The notes beneath the pieces were generated by a model. The model was given only the letters and a program-made list of their open reading frames with translations, was not told the origin of the DNA and made no database searches. Made by a program: the position numbers and the translations under genes. Shown here in pieces: positions 20,912 through 32,121 of a stretch of DNA of 64,000 nucleotides. The stretch comes from Centrapalus pauciflorus. Its lineage: Eukaryota; Streptophyta; Magnoliopsida; Asterales; Asteraceae. Where the stretch lies: NCBI GenBank assembly GCA_020465985.1, contig JAANYP010003729.1, forward strand, positions 1 to 64,000, in the 5' to 3' direction. The first letter of the stretch is position 1. Every line of letters begins with the position of its first letter.

Positions 20912-22395
20912 TATTGTTTGTATATTATGAACTAGATTCGATTTGGCATAAATGATATCAAGTGTAATGTGTTTTGAGTTTAAACTTTTTATTGCCCTCC
21001 TGTTTGGTTAAATGCTTTAAAGAGATATAAATCATTAAAACATTGGACGTCTAAAATTAGGATAGGAAAAAAAAGGAAGACATGGCTAGAGAGAAGAATT
21101 TAAATGATTATTTTACGATTGTTATAGTTTATCACAAAGTACTTGATCATAGATTTTTATAATGATTTTTGTTATAAGATTTTATTATATTGAAAACATT
21201 TTTTTGGATGGATCCCCGTAAGATATCAATATATCATATTGATTGATTTGCAACCATTTCATGATAAAGTTTTCAATCTAAAGGTGATATGTTTCACGTC
21301 TAAAGGAAACAACATCCTTACTTTTCGGAAGAGAGTAAATGTTCTTTGGTTCATATAATTTCATTGCATATTTGCACTTACTATGTATTACTCTGTTTAA
21401 TTTATATAGTGAGGAGATCCAAATGAATGTACATTCAAGTTAAGCCTAATAGAATCCACATTCATTTGGATCTCCTCACTATATAAATAAAACAGAGTAA
21501 TACATAGCAAGTTCAAATATGCAATGAAATTATGACCCAAAGAACATTTGCTCTCTTCCGGAAAGTAAGGATGTTGTTTCCTTTAGATGTGAAACATAGA
21601 AGCTTTATATTGAAAACTTTATCATAAAATGGTCGCAAATCAATCAATATGATATAATGATATCTTACGGGGAACCATCCAAAAATATGTTTTCAATAAA
21701 AAAAAATCTTATAACAAAAACCTATGAACATGTACTTTGGGCTAAACTACAACAATCGTAAAATAATCATTTGATTTCTTCTCTCTAGCCATCTATTCCT
21801 TTTTTTTTTCTATCCTAATTTTAGACGTTCAATGTTATAATGATTTATATCTCCAAGCATTTAACCAAACAGGAGGACAATAAAAAGTTTTAACTCAATA
21901 CACATTAGACTTGATATCATTTATGACAAACTCGATCCAGTTCATAAAATACAAACAATATTAATGATAACAGTAGAAAAAATTCGTAGGAAAAACAGCA
22001 GAAAAGATGGCTACCTATGATGGATTTCAGAGCAAGAAGAAGAGGATGTGGTATGTAGCATGTGTGATCGTAAAATGGGACGTCGGCCTCTTATATAGTT
22101 GTATAGGATAAGTTAATGAGCGATATAATAGACGTTTGATGGAACTGATTTTAGGGAGAATGGGGATCGATCACAGATGGGTGTACGCTGAGATGCAGAA
22201 TGGGTGCATGCTGAGACTAGTTAGGGTTTCATAAGTTTTAATTTAGGCATATGGAGCGTGTCAATGGAAGAATGAAATGGGGTAATCAATGAAAGACAAA
22301 GAAGAGAAGTATTTTAGGAAAAATGACCAGGAAAAAGAAAAAAAAGCTCTAATTTTACGACACGTGGCACGAAAAGATTTTCTTTTATTAATATA

Positions 22396-22687
22396 CTAGT
22401 TTATTACCCACGTACTACATGGGTTTACACGTAAATATTAAAAAAGTGAAAAAAAATATTTAATATAATTATAAGCTTTGAACAAATTATTAAAATATAA
22501 TAAGATAGTTGTTGATCATAATATTAATAATAATAATCAATAAAGACTAATAAATGAGTAAATTAGTTTTGATTCTAAATTCAGTTTAGCTACATGATAT
22601 TTGGCAAAGTGAAATGTTGACATTTCGCAAACTAAATAAGAAGATGACAAGTGACAGTTTAGTTATTTATTTATTAGTATATATAGA
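22396..22687 (-). mobile_element. Non-autonomous Helitron, 292 bp
   Basis: Minus strand: TCTATATATACTAATAAATA start, hairpin CCCATGTAGTACGTGGG near the 3' end, then TAATAAACTAG. Flanks are T at 22688 and A at 22395 on the plus strand, the correct A|T insertion. Its 3' end abuts the right end of the palindrome, mirroring the Helitron on the left. Confidence 0.65.
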
Positions 22688-23956
22688 TGTATAAATTAGT
22701 AATAAACAAGTTGAGTGGTAAAAACTAATTAAGGGCAGCAAACTTGCAACGCCTTTCAGCCATGGTACGTGATAGAAAAAAAAGTTCTAATTTGATATAG
22801 TATTACAATGTAACATTCTTAATTTATTATGAGAATGTTGTTGTAATATAGATTATATTTTTCGTGCAGATATAGTTTATCAAGGAGTTCTCACATATGT
22901 TTTTCGATTTTGATGAGGTTTGTCTATTATGGCCGTCTTTATTAATTTTATATATTTTAGTTGGTAGTTCTAGCAAGCAAAAAATGTCACTATGATGAAT
23001 GGATTATCCAGCTTTATTTGTGGTTATTTTTATCACTAAGGAGTAGGATTGTACCGTTTCTCGCTTCAATTTGTTGTGCTAAAACCTTTGCAACTCAAAT
23101 CGATATGAGATTGAACTTTTTTCTCAAACTTGACACACCTTTAATTCTTCATTTTCTAAACTCTCCAAAATTGTACTTTTATTATTTAATTTTTGGGTTT
23201 TGGGTTTTGTAATCATAATAATTCTTTTATAATCTCACTCATATTAAAACTAGTTCTATCCAAAGGACTTCATAAATTTTCATTTGGGTGTAATAGGTAC
23301 ACATATTGTGTATTTTAAATGAAAAAGGATATGACCTCTTTCAATGCTAAGGTTGAATGGTGATACTGATTGTAAAAATGTGCACTGACTTCTTTTAAGC
23401 TCTTTTGTATGTTAGTAATAGTAAATATTGAGCCTTTAGCAGAGTTTTTCTTATCTTATTTAATACTTTAATTTAGTATTTTGGTTTTGTAATTTAAAAT
23501 TTTAGGTTTTATGACGCTCCATTTGGATTTTAAAAAGGTTTAACTTTAATATTAAAAGTTATATTATATTAGATTCCTACAGATGATTCTTATGCAGTTC
23601 TGGCTCATAGTAGTCAATGAAGAAAAGATTATTGGAAGACTAAACTTACATTTTACAAAATGTAAGTTTGTGCACTTTGAGACAAGTAGTTAGATCCTCA
23701 TCTTTGCAATGTCGGTTTTCAATCCAAGCTGATACATACTCCATCATAATAATGCTTCGTGGTCGTGTCTAAGTGCATAACATGTTTTCTTTAGAATTTG
23801 GATTATAGTTGATCCATCAACCCAATATATAAGAATCTATAACTTATAAAATGGTTACTCGAAGTTCATGAACTATTTCCTGGTTTAGTTTGATCATATG
23901 ATGTTTGCTTATATTGCAAGTCCTAGTTCATTAAAATGGGGGTCTGTTTCCCACCT
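22688..23956. other. Noncoding AT-rich DNA
   Basis: No supportable gene. The 83-codon frame at 22961-23212 has no recognisable motif. A short inverted pair ACTTACATTTTACAAAATGTAAGTTT lies near 23643-23668. Confidence 0.5.
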
Positions 23957-25477
23957 TGTTGGAGATATCCATATGCTTGGTTGCATGTGTGCTTCCACAT
24001 TACCAAGTTGATCTTGGGATGCCCACCCAACTTCACAAAAAGGGCATAAATGTCTCCAACATGCCATCCAATACCGGCTCGTCAAGTACGTGATTTATGA
24101 ACTTCAACTATATTCAATTAATGAGGCAGCGTAAAGTTTCTATTATTCCTAGGCAACTTTATGCTACTAGAGATTTGATTATCTTAATATGTAATTTACT
24201 GTGTTCACAAAGTTTTGGTTTGCTACTTATTTCGAGGTTGAATAGAGCTACTACTCTTTATTTAACATCCATCTAAGTATATTTCATTAAATTTTAGACT
24301 TTAGATCTAAATAAGTTTTGTCGAGTCAAATATTGCTATTGTAACTTATAAATTATCTATGTGAAGATTGATGATGTATGTATAGGAATGTTGACTAGGT
24401 GGTAAGATTGGATTTATGTAAGCTGAGGTGGGCCTATGAAAATCAATTAAACTTGAAATCATCACGTGGTCCAGCCAGGTCATGGTAGAATGTCAATAAG
24501 GGTGCGCACAAGGATGCATGATGAAAACTCTGTTACAAAGACTTCCAGGTATCTCATTTCTATAGGAGAACCTCACGAGGCACTGAGCAGAAGGTATAAA
24601 TAAGACTTTCCACTTCTTCTACAAGGTATGCATGAGAAAAACCCTAAATTGATTCCTGCAATTAAGCAATACTACTTGTAATTCTTCATCTCTGACTTTA
24701 GCATCATAGTGTCGTCACAGGGCACCCTTGCTTCGACTTTCACTTAGTGTTTCTCTCTATTTTGCAGCGATCAACTTCATCAACCATCCTCATATCTCAG
24801 ACCAGGGTACAAACAATTGTCATTATCCGTGGGACCGACTTGGTTCTTCAAATTAGTTTGTTCAAATTCCTTGATCCATTCTCTTATGTTCTTAACAATG
24901 GCTAGATCTTCTGACCCATCGAACTTGTTTCACTCTCATACGGCGGTTGTTGAAAATGTGAATCCTATAAAAGATCCTGTGGTGGACATGGATTTTGTTC
25001 ATCGGAACGTTGATACTCTGCGAACGTTGATGGCGGAGCGAATCCAAAAATTAAGATTAGAAGGAGTCACGACGCGTCTATTCTAGGATGCATAGGAGGA
25101 AGATCATGTAGTTGAAGAAGTGGAGATGCCACGGGAACCACCAGAAAATCTGGTTCACGTCCCCATAGCCCTCACACCATTGGCAGGTAACCACACTAAA
25201 CCTAGACTTACTGTTACCCCTGTATCTCTCCCACCATACACCCTTGGAGTTGGGAGTCGAGTCACCTTCTCTGCTCCACTTCCTAGGAACACTCACTTAA
25301 GTGGTCCAAGCCACTAACCATCCCAAACTATCCAAAGGAATCAATCGTTGATTCCTACACTATCTGATTACTTTGAACCCTTACTGTTATAGAGCAATTC
25401 CTCTCTAGCTCAATGGATTGAATCATATACCTTACCACCGGGATTGAAGATCACATCTAGGGGGTGGGGAGGTAATT
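23957..25477 (+). mobile_element. Truncated gypsy-like element: LTR, leader and start of gag
   Basis: A probable LTR runs from about 23957 (TGTTGGAGATATCC) to 24815 (...GGGTACAAACA), with a TATAAATA box near 24597. It is followed by a degenerate primer-site-like stretch (CATTATCCGTGGGA) and an ATG at 24898. The frame (MARSSDPSNLFHSHTAVVE...) stops at 25084-25086, then continues in pieces to about 25470, where CACTA sequence begins. This looks like a plant gypsy gag N-terminus but no catalytic domain is present, so the assignment is tentative. The left limit is uncertain. Confidence 0.45.
24595..24602 (+). promoter_or_regulatory. TATA box of the truncated LTR
   Basis: GGTATAAATAAG followed by a pyrimidine-rich leader and AAAACCCTAAAT, as in transcribed LTRs. 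Confidence 0.4.
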
Positions 25478-25484
25478 GACGTAG

Positions 25485-25640
25485 GACATAGACCCCGTTT
25501 TTTAACCGGGGTAGATAAGTTTTTTAACCCCGGTTCCTTGATAAGCAACCGGGTTTGAAAGTTTCTAACCCCCCATTATAATTGCTAGAAGCTACCTTTT
25601 CGGGTCAGGTTTATTAATAATAAATCGGGGTTAAAACGCT
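25485..25640. repeat. CACTA subterminal repeats, left end
   Basis: Alternating ACCCCG.TTTTTTAACCGGGGT and AACCCCGGTTCC..AACCGGGTT units, inverted pairs of about 30 bp. Confidence 0.65.
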
Positions 25641-26931
25641 TTTTTTAAATATAAAAGTACTATTACGATTTCCAAAACCTGAAAATAATTCTAAACAAAA
25701 TGCTGCCTAATTGCTTCATAATTACCATAAATCAACCATCATAGTTTAACAAAATGTAAATAATACAAACCCAACTAACAATACCATATATCATTTGTAA
25801 CAAAATTCATGCTAAAAACAATTATTAAACGTGAAACACCTCCACTAGTTTCCATTCCTCGGTGCCTTCTTCTAGTTGTAATTCATCCAACGGTCCAACC
25901 AAACATGCAACTACTACAAAAAAAAAAAAGATTTAATGTAACATCACCATAGAAAAGATGTTTTAAACGAAATGGACAAGAAATGAGAGCTAACACTAGT
26001 TTTTTTGACATTAACGAGATGAATGAGAAAGGAGAGCTAACACTAGTTTTCTCCATTGCGCATACATTAAAAAGCTAACACTAACTAGATGGACGAGAAA
26101 TGAGAGCTAATAAACCAGGATAAGATGTTTAAACCAAATAACATAATGATAAAAAATCATTTTCATTGTTCATAGTTCAATAAAATTTCAACCATTTCTC
26201 TCCATATACCCTCAGAATCCCTATATTTGTATGAAGTTAACAACCCTAGAAATAATTGTTGACATGTACATGAGATAGTTAAACCGTTAAATATAACCAT
26301 GCAATTATCCTGGGTTCATTTTGTTTGCTTAGATGCTAAGGAATCAATAAATGTCAAGAAGTCATCAGGAGAATACCCATCATTGGAGTTTTCAATAGAA
26401 CTTCCAAATTACAGGACTAGTTAAAACTATATTTTTAGTTTTGGTTCTAGATATTTATAGGTTAGGTCATCAAAGAAAAAAGTCTACAATTACCATAAAA
26501 TTGGATTTTACCGACTACAATCTCTATAATTCCATTAAAATGGCAAGGCAAGTATGTTCCAAAATATCTATAATTACTAATCTCACGAAGACAATAATAT
26601 ATTGAATCCATGTTTTGTAGTCACTAAAGCATGTTTTATAATTACTAATCTCACCAACTACAATCTCTATAATTCCATCAAGATGGCAAGCCAAATATTT
26701 TCCAAAAATAATTATAATTGCTAATCTCACCAAGACAATAATATATTGAATCAATGTTTTGTAGTCGCTATAGCATGTTATACATACAGCCAACAACAAA
26801 CTAATCTTCAAAGCACATACCCCTTTGGATATACCTTTTTAACTTTATAATATTTTGTTTCGTCATCATTTTGGCTAAATCAAAAGAAAACAAACCTTAT
26901 CAACTTTGCAAATTGGCAGCCCAAAAATGTT
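25641..26931. other. CACTA 3' noncoding region with a 145-bp duplication
   Basis: No intact ORF. Two diverged direct copies share CTATAATTCCATCAAGATGG-like, CACCAAGACAATAATATATT-like and TGTTTTGTAGTC words (about 26519-26660 and 26663-26800). Upstream are smaller repeats of GAGCTAACACTAG (25985-26060). Confidence 0.5.
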
Positions 26932-27275
26932 TGTTAGATATTTTATTTCGATCATAGGGAGTCGTTTTGTAATAATTATTATCTTAGTATTTAGTCTTGT
27001 ATTTAATTTCTTGTAGTTTATTTCTTTATAATAGTCAAGGGACCAAATGTGCCAATGTGTAATTCTTAATTAAAGGAGCCTAGAAATATGCTCCTAGGGT
27101 TTTGTAGCAAATACACAGTTGAAAATACAAAGAAAAGTGCAGCCGCCATTTTGTCATTTCTCCCAACATTCTCTTTGTCTTCTTCATCATTACACAATTA
27201 TTGAGCATTGATTCTTCTTGTGTTTGATAAAATAAACATTAAAGGTGCTGATAGTTTACGGGAATAAAGATTACA
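26932..27275 (+). repeat. 5' LTR of E2
   Basis: Starts TGTTAGATATTTTATTTCG, ends GGGAATAAAGATTACA. Contains an inverted pair AGGAGCCTAGAAATATGCTCCT near 27075. Same length as the 3' copy. Confidence 0.95.
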
Positions 27276-27277
27276 AT

Positions 27278-27289
27278 TGGTATCAGAGA
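27278..27289 (+). other. Primer-binding site of E2
   Basis: TGGTATCAGAGA, two bases after the LTR, matches the complement of plant initiator tRNA-Met (TGGTATCAGAGC) except at the last base. Confidence 0.85.
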
Positions 27290-27699
27290 CCAAACGGTGG
27301 ATTTTAACTGAGATTTACGGATTCTGCAGGGTTTCTTCAAGTGTTCTTCGTGTTCTTCATTTCCATTCGGTTAGATCTTCATTTACCTCTGTTTTTCTGT
27401 GTTTCTTGTGTTATAATAGTCATATAATCACCACATTATCATCCTCTACTGATTTTAAGCTCATTCAGTTCCATATTTCTTTTAAAATCATCAAAAATCG
27501 GATATTTCATCAAGTTTAAAAATATGGGTTTTTAGTGGGTTTTAGCTTGTTCTGTGCTGTTTTTAAGTGTTTTTAGGTTATTTTAAATCACCAAAAATGT
27601 TTAAAATAGTTTATCAATCATTTAGAAATGTTTTTTAGGCTTTAAAACTGATAAAATCGAATTCTGCTCAGTTCTGCCTTAGAATCCTGAAAAAACCTG

Positions 27700-28345
27700 C
27701 TGTATTTCGGATCCCTTACTGTAGCAATTCGGACCTCTTAGGAACCAAATTCGGACCACATATCACCCTAATTCGGACCTCACTTCGGACAAATTCGGAC
27801 CATATTTAGGTGCATTTCGGACCCCTCATCTGCCTATTTTGGACCCCACTTAGGTCGCATCCGAACTTCGGACCTTCCGAAGTTCAGATTAGGCTTTCCA
27901 TTTTTTCTATTTTGGACTTGTACTTAAATTTTTCAAATTTCGGACCATATCCATTTCGGACCATCCGAACTCGGACCCTCCGAATTCGGTCCCCACCTGG
28001 ACATTTCCTAGGCCCTGTCCACTGTTCATCCGAATTCGGTCCATCCAAATTCGGTCCCTTAGTTCCATCCGAATCCGTGTTCCATCCGAAATTAAGACCA
28101 TCCGAATTGGGTCTTCATCCGCATTTGGTCTCCACCCGAAGTACTGTTCATCCGAAATCACTTCATCCGAACTACCATAGCATCCGAAATACACCTTCAT
28201 CCGAATTAGGCCCTCATCCGAAATACTGTTCATCCGAACCATAAGCCCATCCGAATTCCTTTTCATCCGAACTCATTCCATCCGAATTTCACTTCCATTC
28301 GAAATCAGTACTATTCGTCCTAAGTCCAGCCCATCCGTGTCCAGT
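27700..28345 (+). repeat. Leader array of TTCGGAC/ATCCGAA half-sites (E2)
   Basis: Between the primer site and gag, about 30 copies of TTCGG or CCGAA by eye, most as ATTCGGACC (left part) or CATCCGAA(T/A) (right part). Spacing in the right part is mostly 15-17 bp. Some join as the palindrome CCGAATTCGG. Noncoding. Confidence 0.85.
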
Positions 28346-28388
28346 TTCCACCTTTAAGATCTTCATTTTTTTCTCAGCACCCATCAAA

Positions 28389-31300
28389 ATGTCTCGCGAA
28401 GCTCTCGTACTCGGAGCTGAGAACAGACCACCTGTTCTCTATCCAGATGAATATGAACAATGGAAATCCCGGTTCCTTAAATTCGTTGGAATGCAACCGC
28501 TTGGGAATTTGATGCTTCAGTCCATCTCCGAAGGTCCCGTAATCTATTATCGGGAGATAGCAGCCCGACCTGAGGCTGACCCCCCTGTCTTGGCCTCTAA
28601 AGTTGAACGAGAACCGGCCAATGACGCCGAGAGAGACCGACAGCATGCTGATAAGAGGGCAGAATATCTGATCCATCAAGCCCTCCCCACTGATATTCTG
28701 GTTGGCGTAGACAGCAAAATGTCTGCCAAAGAAATGTGGGACGAGTTGGAAGTCTAGATGCTGGGGGCAGATCTCGATGATCGTGCCAAGATCGAGGAGG
28801 CAAAGGCTAAGTTTACGGAATTCCGCGCAAAAGACGAGGAATCTCTGCAAACCACGTTTACAAGGTTCTGTGCGGTCTTAAATGAGTTGAATAAACTGCA
28901 CATAAAGAAGGATAGGGATGATATCAACATCCAATTCTTTGTCGCCTTAGCCCCCGAGTGGCAGCTTGCTTGTCGGGCCACGAAACGAGTCCTGAACATT
29001 CCTGAGGTATCAATCAATGTCGTCTTTAAGGAGCTCAAGAAGTATCAAGGAGATGTGGATCAACAAAAGTTGATGGCAAATCAATTGGCCTCTCTACTGC
29101 TATCAGCCAACACTGGGTTGAAATCAAATGATTCACTCGCCTTGATCACCAACACGCAGATTCCGACACCATCCTTTGCTCCAGGTTCTTCGTCGTCGCA
29201 GTACATGTATGCTTCTCCTTCGCGTGAGGTCTTTGATGAGGAAGAAGCTTCGATACAGGAACAGATAGCCTTGTGGACCAACCGTCTCCAACAGTGACGG
29301 TTCTCCAACAAGACTAACAATCAACTCCGTTATGACACCGGTCCACGGAGGTACTCAGATGACAGAAGGGATGAACGACACGATGACTATCGAAGGGATG
29401 AATACCGTAGGGATGATCGGGATGATCGCAGGTATGACGATAGACGCGACTATCGGGATGATCGCCGTTATGAAAGGCGAGATGATAGGCGTGATGATCG
29501 CAGGGACGACAGGCGGGACGATCGTAGGGATGATCGTAGGGATGACCGCCGGGATGAGAGGAGAGAGCCCGAATGAAAGGACAGAAGGCGAGATGACAGC
29601 CGAGAGCATCGCCGCGCCGATAAGAGGCCGGCGGAAAGAAGAGAGGAACGACCGAGAGCAGATGAGCCGAAATCCGCAGATGATCGTCTCTGTTACAAGT
29701 GTGGCAAACCGGGCCACTTTGCTCGGGAGTGTAAGAACAATTTCGACAGAGACGTCGCATACTACGAGAGAAAGCTTGAGGCCGCCAAGAAAAGAACGGA
29801 TGCGTTAGCCCTCGTCGCCCAGGAAGACTACTGGGATGTTGAAGATTCTGAAGACGAGGATGACAAGGGCAAGAACTGTTACATGGTTGATCGTGTTGGG
29901 TTGGAGAACTGTGCTGTTTCCACTGCTGAAGATTCAGATCATGCTGCTGAGGGGGAGACATTGAAGAATCCACCAGCATGTCTGATGACTACAACTAATG
30001 ATCCCGAATGCTCCACATCCGGTTCTGAGTCAAATGAGGTATATTCCTGTTACATTCCTGCACATGTAAATAAATTATTAGTAGATAATGAATGTACACT
30101 GCACGCACATATTCTTGATCTACAAGCTAGATTAAATGCTGAAACTGCAAGGTGTGTACAGGCTGAACATCAAGCTCAAACTCTAAAAGAATCATCTGAA
30201 TTATATCATTCAAAGTGGTTAACTAATCATAATGTTATAAAACAGATGTTAATAGAAAAAGTAGATGTTCAGGATAGGAATATATATCTTGAATCTTGCT
30301 TGGACACGCTATCAAAAGAAAAACTCTCTTTAAAAGAAGAAATTTCTGTTCTTACAAAACAATTAGATGCGGTAAATATGGAAAATATAGACAGCTTAGA
30401 AAAATACAAAATGATTGAAGAAGAAAGGATAAGTTTGTACTCAAGAATAAAGAAAGGGGTCAAACAGAACAAACTATCCATTTAAATCAGCCCAAAGAAA
30501 CTAGGTTTTACCATTCTAAACAAGGAATTGGTTTTAAAAATCCTAAATATTTGGAAAAAGCACAAAATGTTTTACCTTTATTTTATGACATGAACTATAT
30601 GGGAGCCGGTCTTAAATCTTTCTTTTTTGAGTCATCAAAGGAAGTTTTAAACCAAGAAAATGAGAAACGTGTCGCTCGTAAAGATAAAGAAATTTCTTTT
30701 CAATATGAAGAACTTAACGAGAGTTATTCTTCTAGAGTACCCACTTTAGAGGAAGACCTTTTGTCAACTTATTCAGAAGCTGAATTGAAAACAGAAACCG
30801 TAAAATCAACTCCTCAACTTTATATTCCTGCAAAAGTTCTTCAACAACAAATCACTGTTTTAGAAAAGGAATTGAAGTCGTCTCAAGAGAAAGCACTTGA
30901 TCTTCAAGATGCTCTTCTTAAGACCGAAGAAGAATTGGTAAATCAATCTTTTCAACATTCTGTGGAAGTTACTGTCTACAGAGAAAATTTTGAAATGGTT
31001 TCACAAAAATTCAAAGATCTTTCAAAAGAACAAACAGTTTCTCATACCACAAAAATTCCATGTGTGTCATTAAATAAAGGTAAGGCTAAAGCTGAAACTT
31101 CTTCTGTCATTTACAAAGGTGAGTGTTCAAAACCTTTCAAAGATGAGGTTGCTAAAAAGACTCAGATCAAATCCAAGTCTTTTAAGAAACCCACTCACCA
31201 CCAAAAAGAAAATTTTGTCAAGTCTAAATCTTCCATGCTTACTGACTCTAATCGTTTTGTTCCTACAGATCATATAAGGAGAGTCCCAAAAACCACCATG

Positions 31301-31852
31301 CTGGATTTTACAAATTTTTTTGTGAAGAAGGCTTTAATGCCAAATTAATTTGTTACTAGAGATAGGATGTCTGTAATCTCTAAAGACAATTTATGTAACA
31401 ATGTGTGTGACAATGCTTGTAATGTTTTACCGAATTCTGTTGTTCCTTTAAAGTACTCTTTCAGTGATTTATTTAATCTATGTCCAACTCGATATAGACG
31501 ACAGGTTCCTGAAATGAATGCTTTCGTGCCATATCCTGTTAAACGTATTCGGAAAAAGAAAACAAAAAATAGTGCATCATCGGCCTCAAACAAAATTGAG
31601 ATTTGTCCGTTGCCAAGGCCCAAAACCAAAGCAACGGTCAAAATAGTCTCAAAAAGACAAAAACCAAAGGCAATTTCAGCGCCTAAGGTTCCAAAACCCA
31701 ATAAATCCAATCTTCAATGGATTCCAAAGGGTTGTGCATCCGGATCACACACAAATGCTAAATGCGTTCCTAAAACTGTACACGTGCCATATAAATCTGG
31801 AAATCCTAACAAAAAGGGACCCATATTGAGGTGGGTACCCAAGGTTGTGTGA
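28389..31852 (+). pseudogene. gag: Gag of E2, interrupted by stops and a frameshift
   Basis: The ATG is at 28389 (MSREALVLGAENRPPVLYP). The UBN2-type Gag core follows (EYEQWKSRFLKFVGMQP, SAKEMWDEL). Then comes a striking Arg/Asp repeat region built on RRDD (29350-29560) and one CCHC zinc knuckle, CYKCGKPGHFAREC, at about 29690-29735. Long coiled-coil stretches (29.9-31.0 kb) and a basic C-terminus (NKKGPILRWVPKVV) complete it. Breaks seen: TAG at 28755-28757, TGA at 29295-29297 and at 29574-29576, a frameshift near 30440-30465, and TAA at 31346-31348. The three first stops are single-base changes from Gln or Arg codons. The reading frame ends at 31852. Confidence 0.88.
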
Positions 31853-32121
31853 TCTTAATGCAGATGGTTCTTGGTTACTTCTGATCAAGACCCGTGCTTC
31901 AAAGAAATGGCTTCTAGTTACCTTAGACTAGGACCCGTTCTTTTGCTTGTCGGTTGTGCTTAAAGCGACATGTTTGGCTTCTGTGCACACAGCCCAGGAC
32001 CCGGTCTTAACTCATCATGTTTTCTGAACATCTCGGTTCAGAACACGGTTTGATTGTGAATTAAAAATGGATGTGTTTGAATGCATATGTTTTTCATTAT
32101 ATGAATTTATGTGTTTTTCAG
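31844..32121 (+). other. Probable intron between gag and pol (E2)
   Basis: Donor CCCAAG|GTTGTG at 31844, acceptor TTATGTGTTTTTCAG|GC at 32121; 278 bp, with a T-rich end. Removal joins Gag codon AAG to the first protease codons in frame (phase 0), skipping the gag stop. Unspliced RNA would give Gag and spliced RNA Gag-Pol. The donor is not a strong consensus, so this is inference. Confidence 0.5.

Larger units (their letters stand above)
19269..22395. repeat. Giant palindrome, arms about 0.94 kb, 27-bp centre
   Basis: The left arm is 19269-19702 plus 20912-21430 (953 bp after removing the nested Helitron). The right arm is 21458-22395 (938 bp). The centre 21431-21457 is unpaired. Matching anchors: TATATTAATAAAAGAAAATC at both outer ends, GGTAGCCATCTTTTCTG with its complement near 22000, and GGAGATCCAAATGAATGT at the centre. 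Divergence is small (scattered substitutions and short indels by eye). No transposase or target duplication was recognised; it could be a foldback element or an inverted duplication. An 80-codon frame at 19410-19652 in the left arm has no recognisable domain. Confidence 0.85.

Noticed and set aside
24817..25317. Host gene starting MARSSDPSNLF
   Set aside because: It directly follows an LTR-like end and primer-site-like sequence, is broken by stops and is cut by the CACTA element, so a retroelement gag fragment is more likely.
28374..29979. Long antisense frames opposite E2 gag (for example at 29314-29979 and 28374-28850)
   Set aside because: Shadows of the gag reading frame and its RRDD repeat; no domain of their own.
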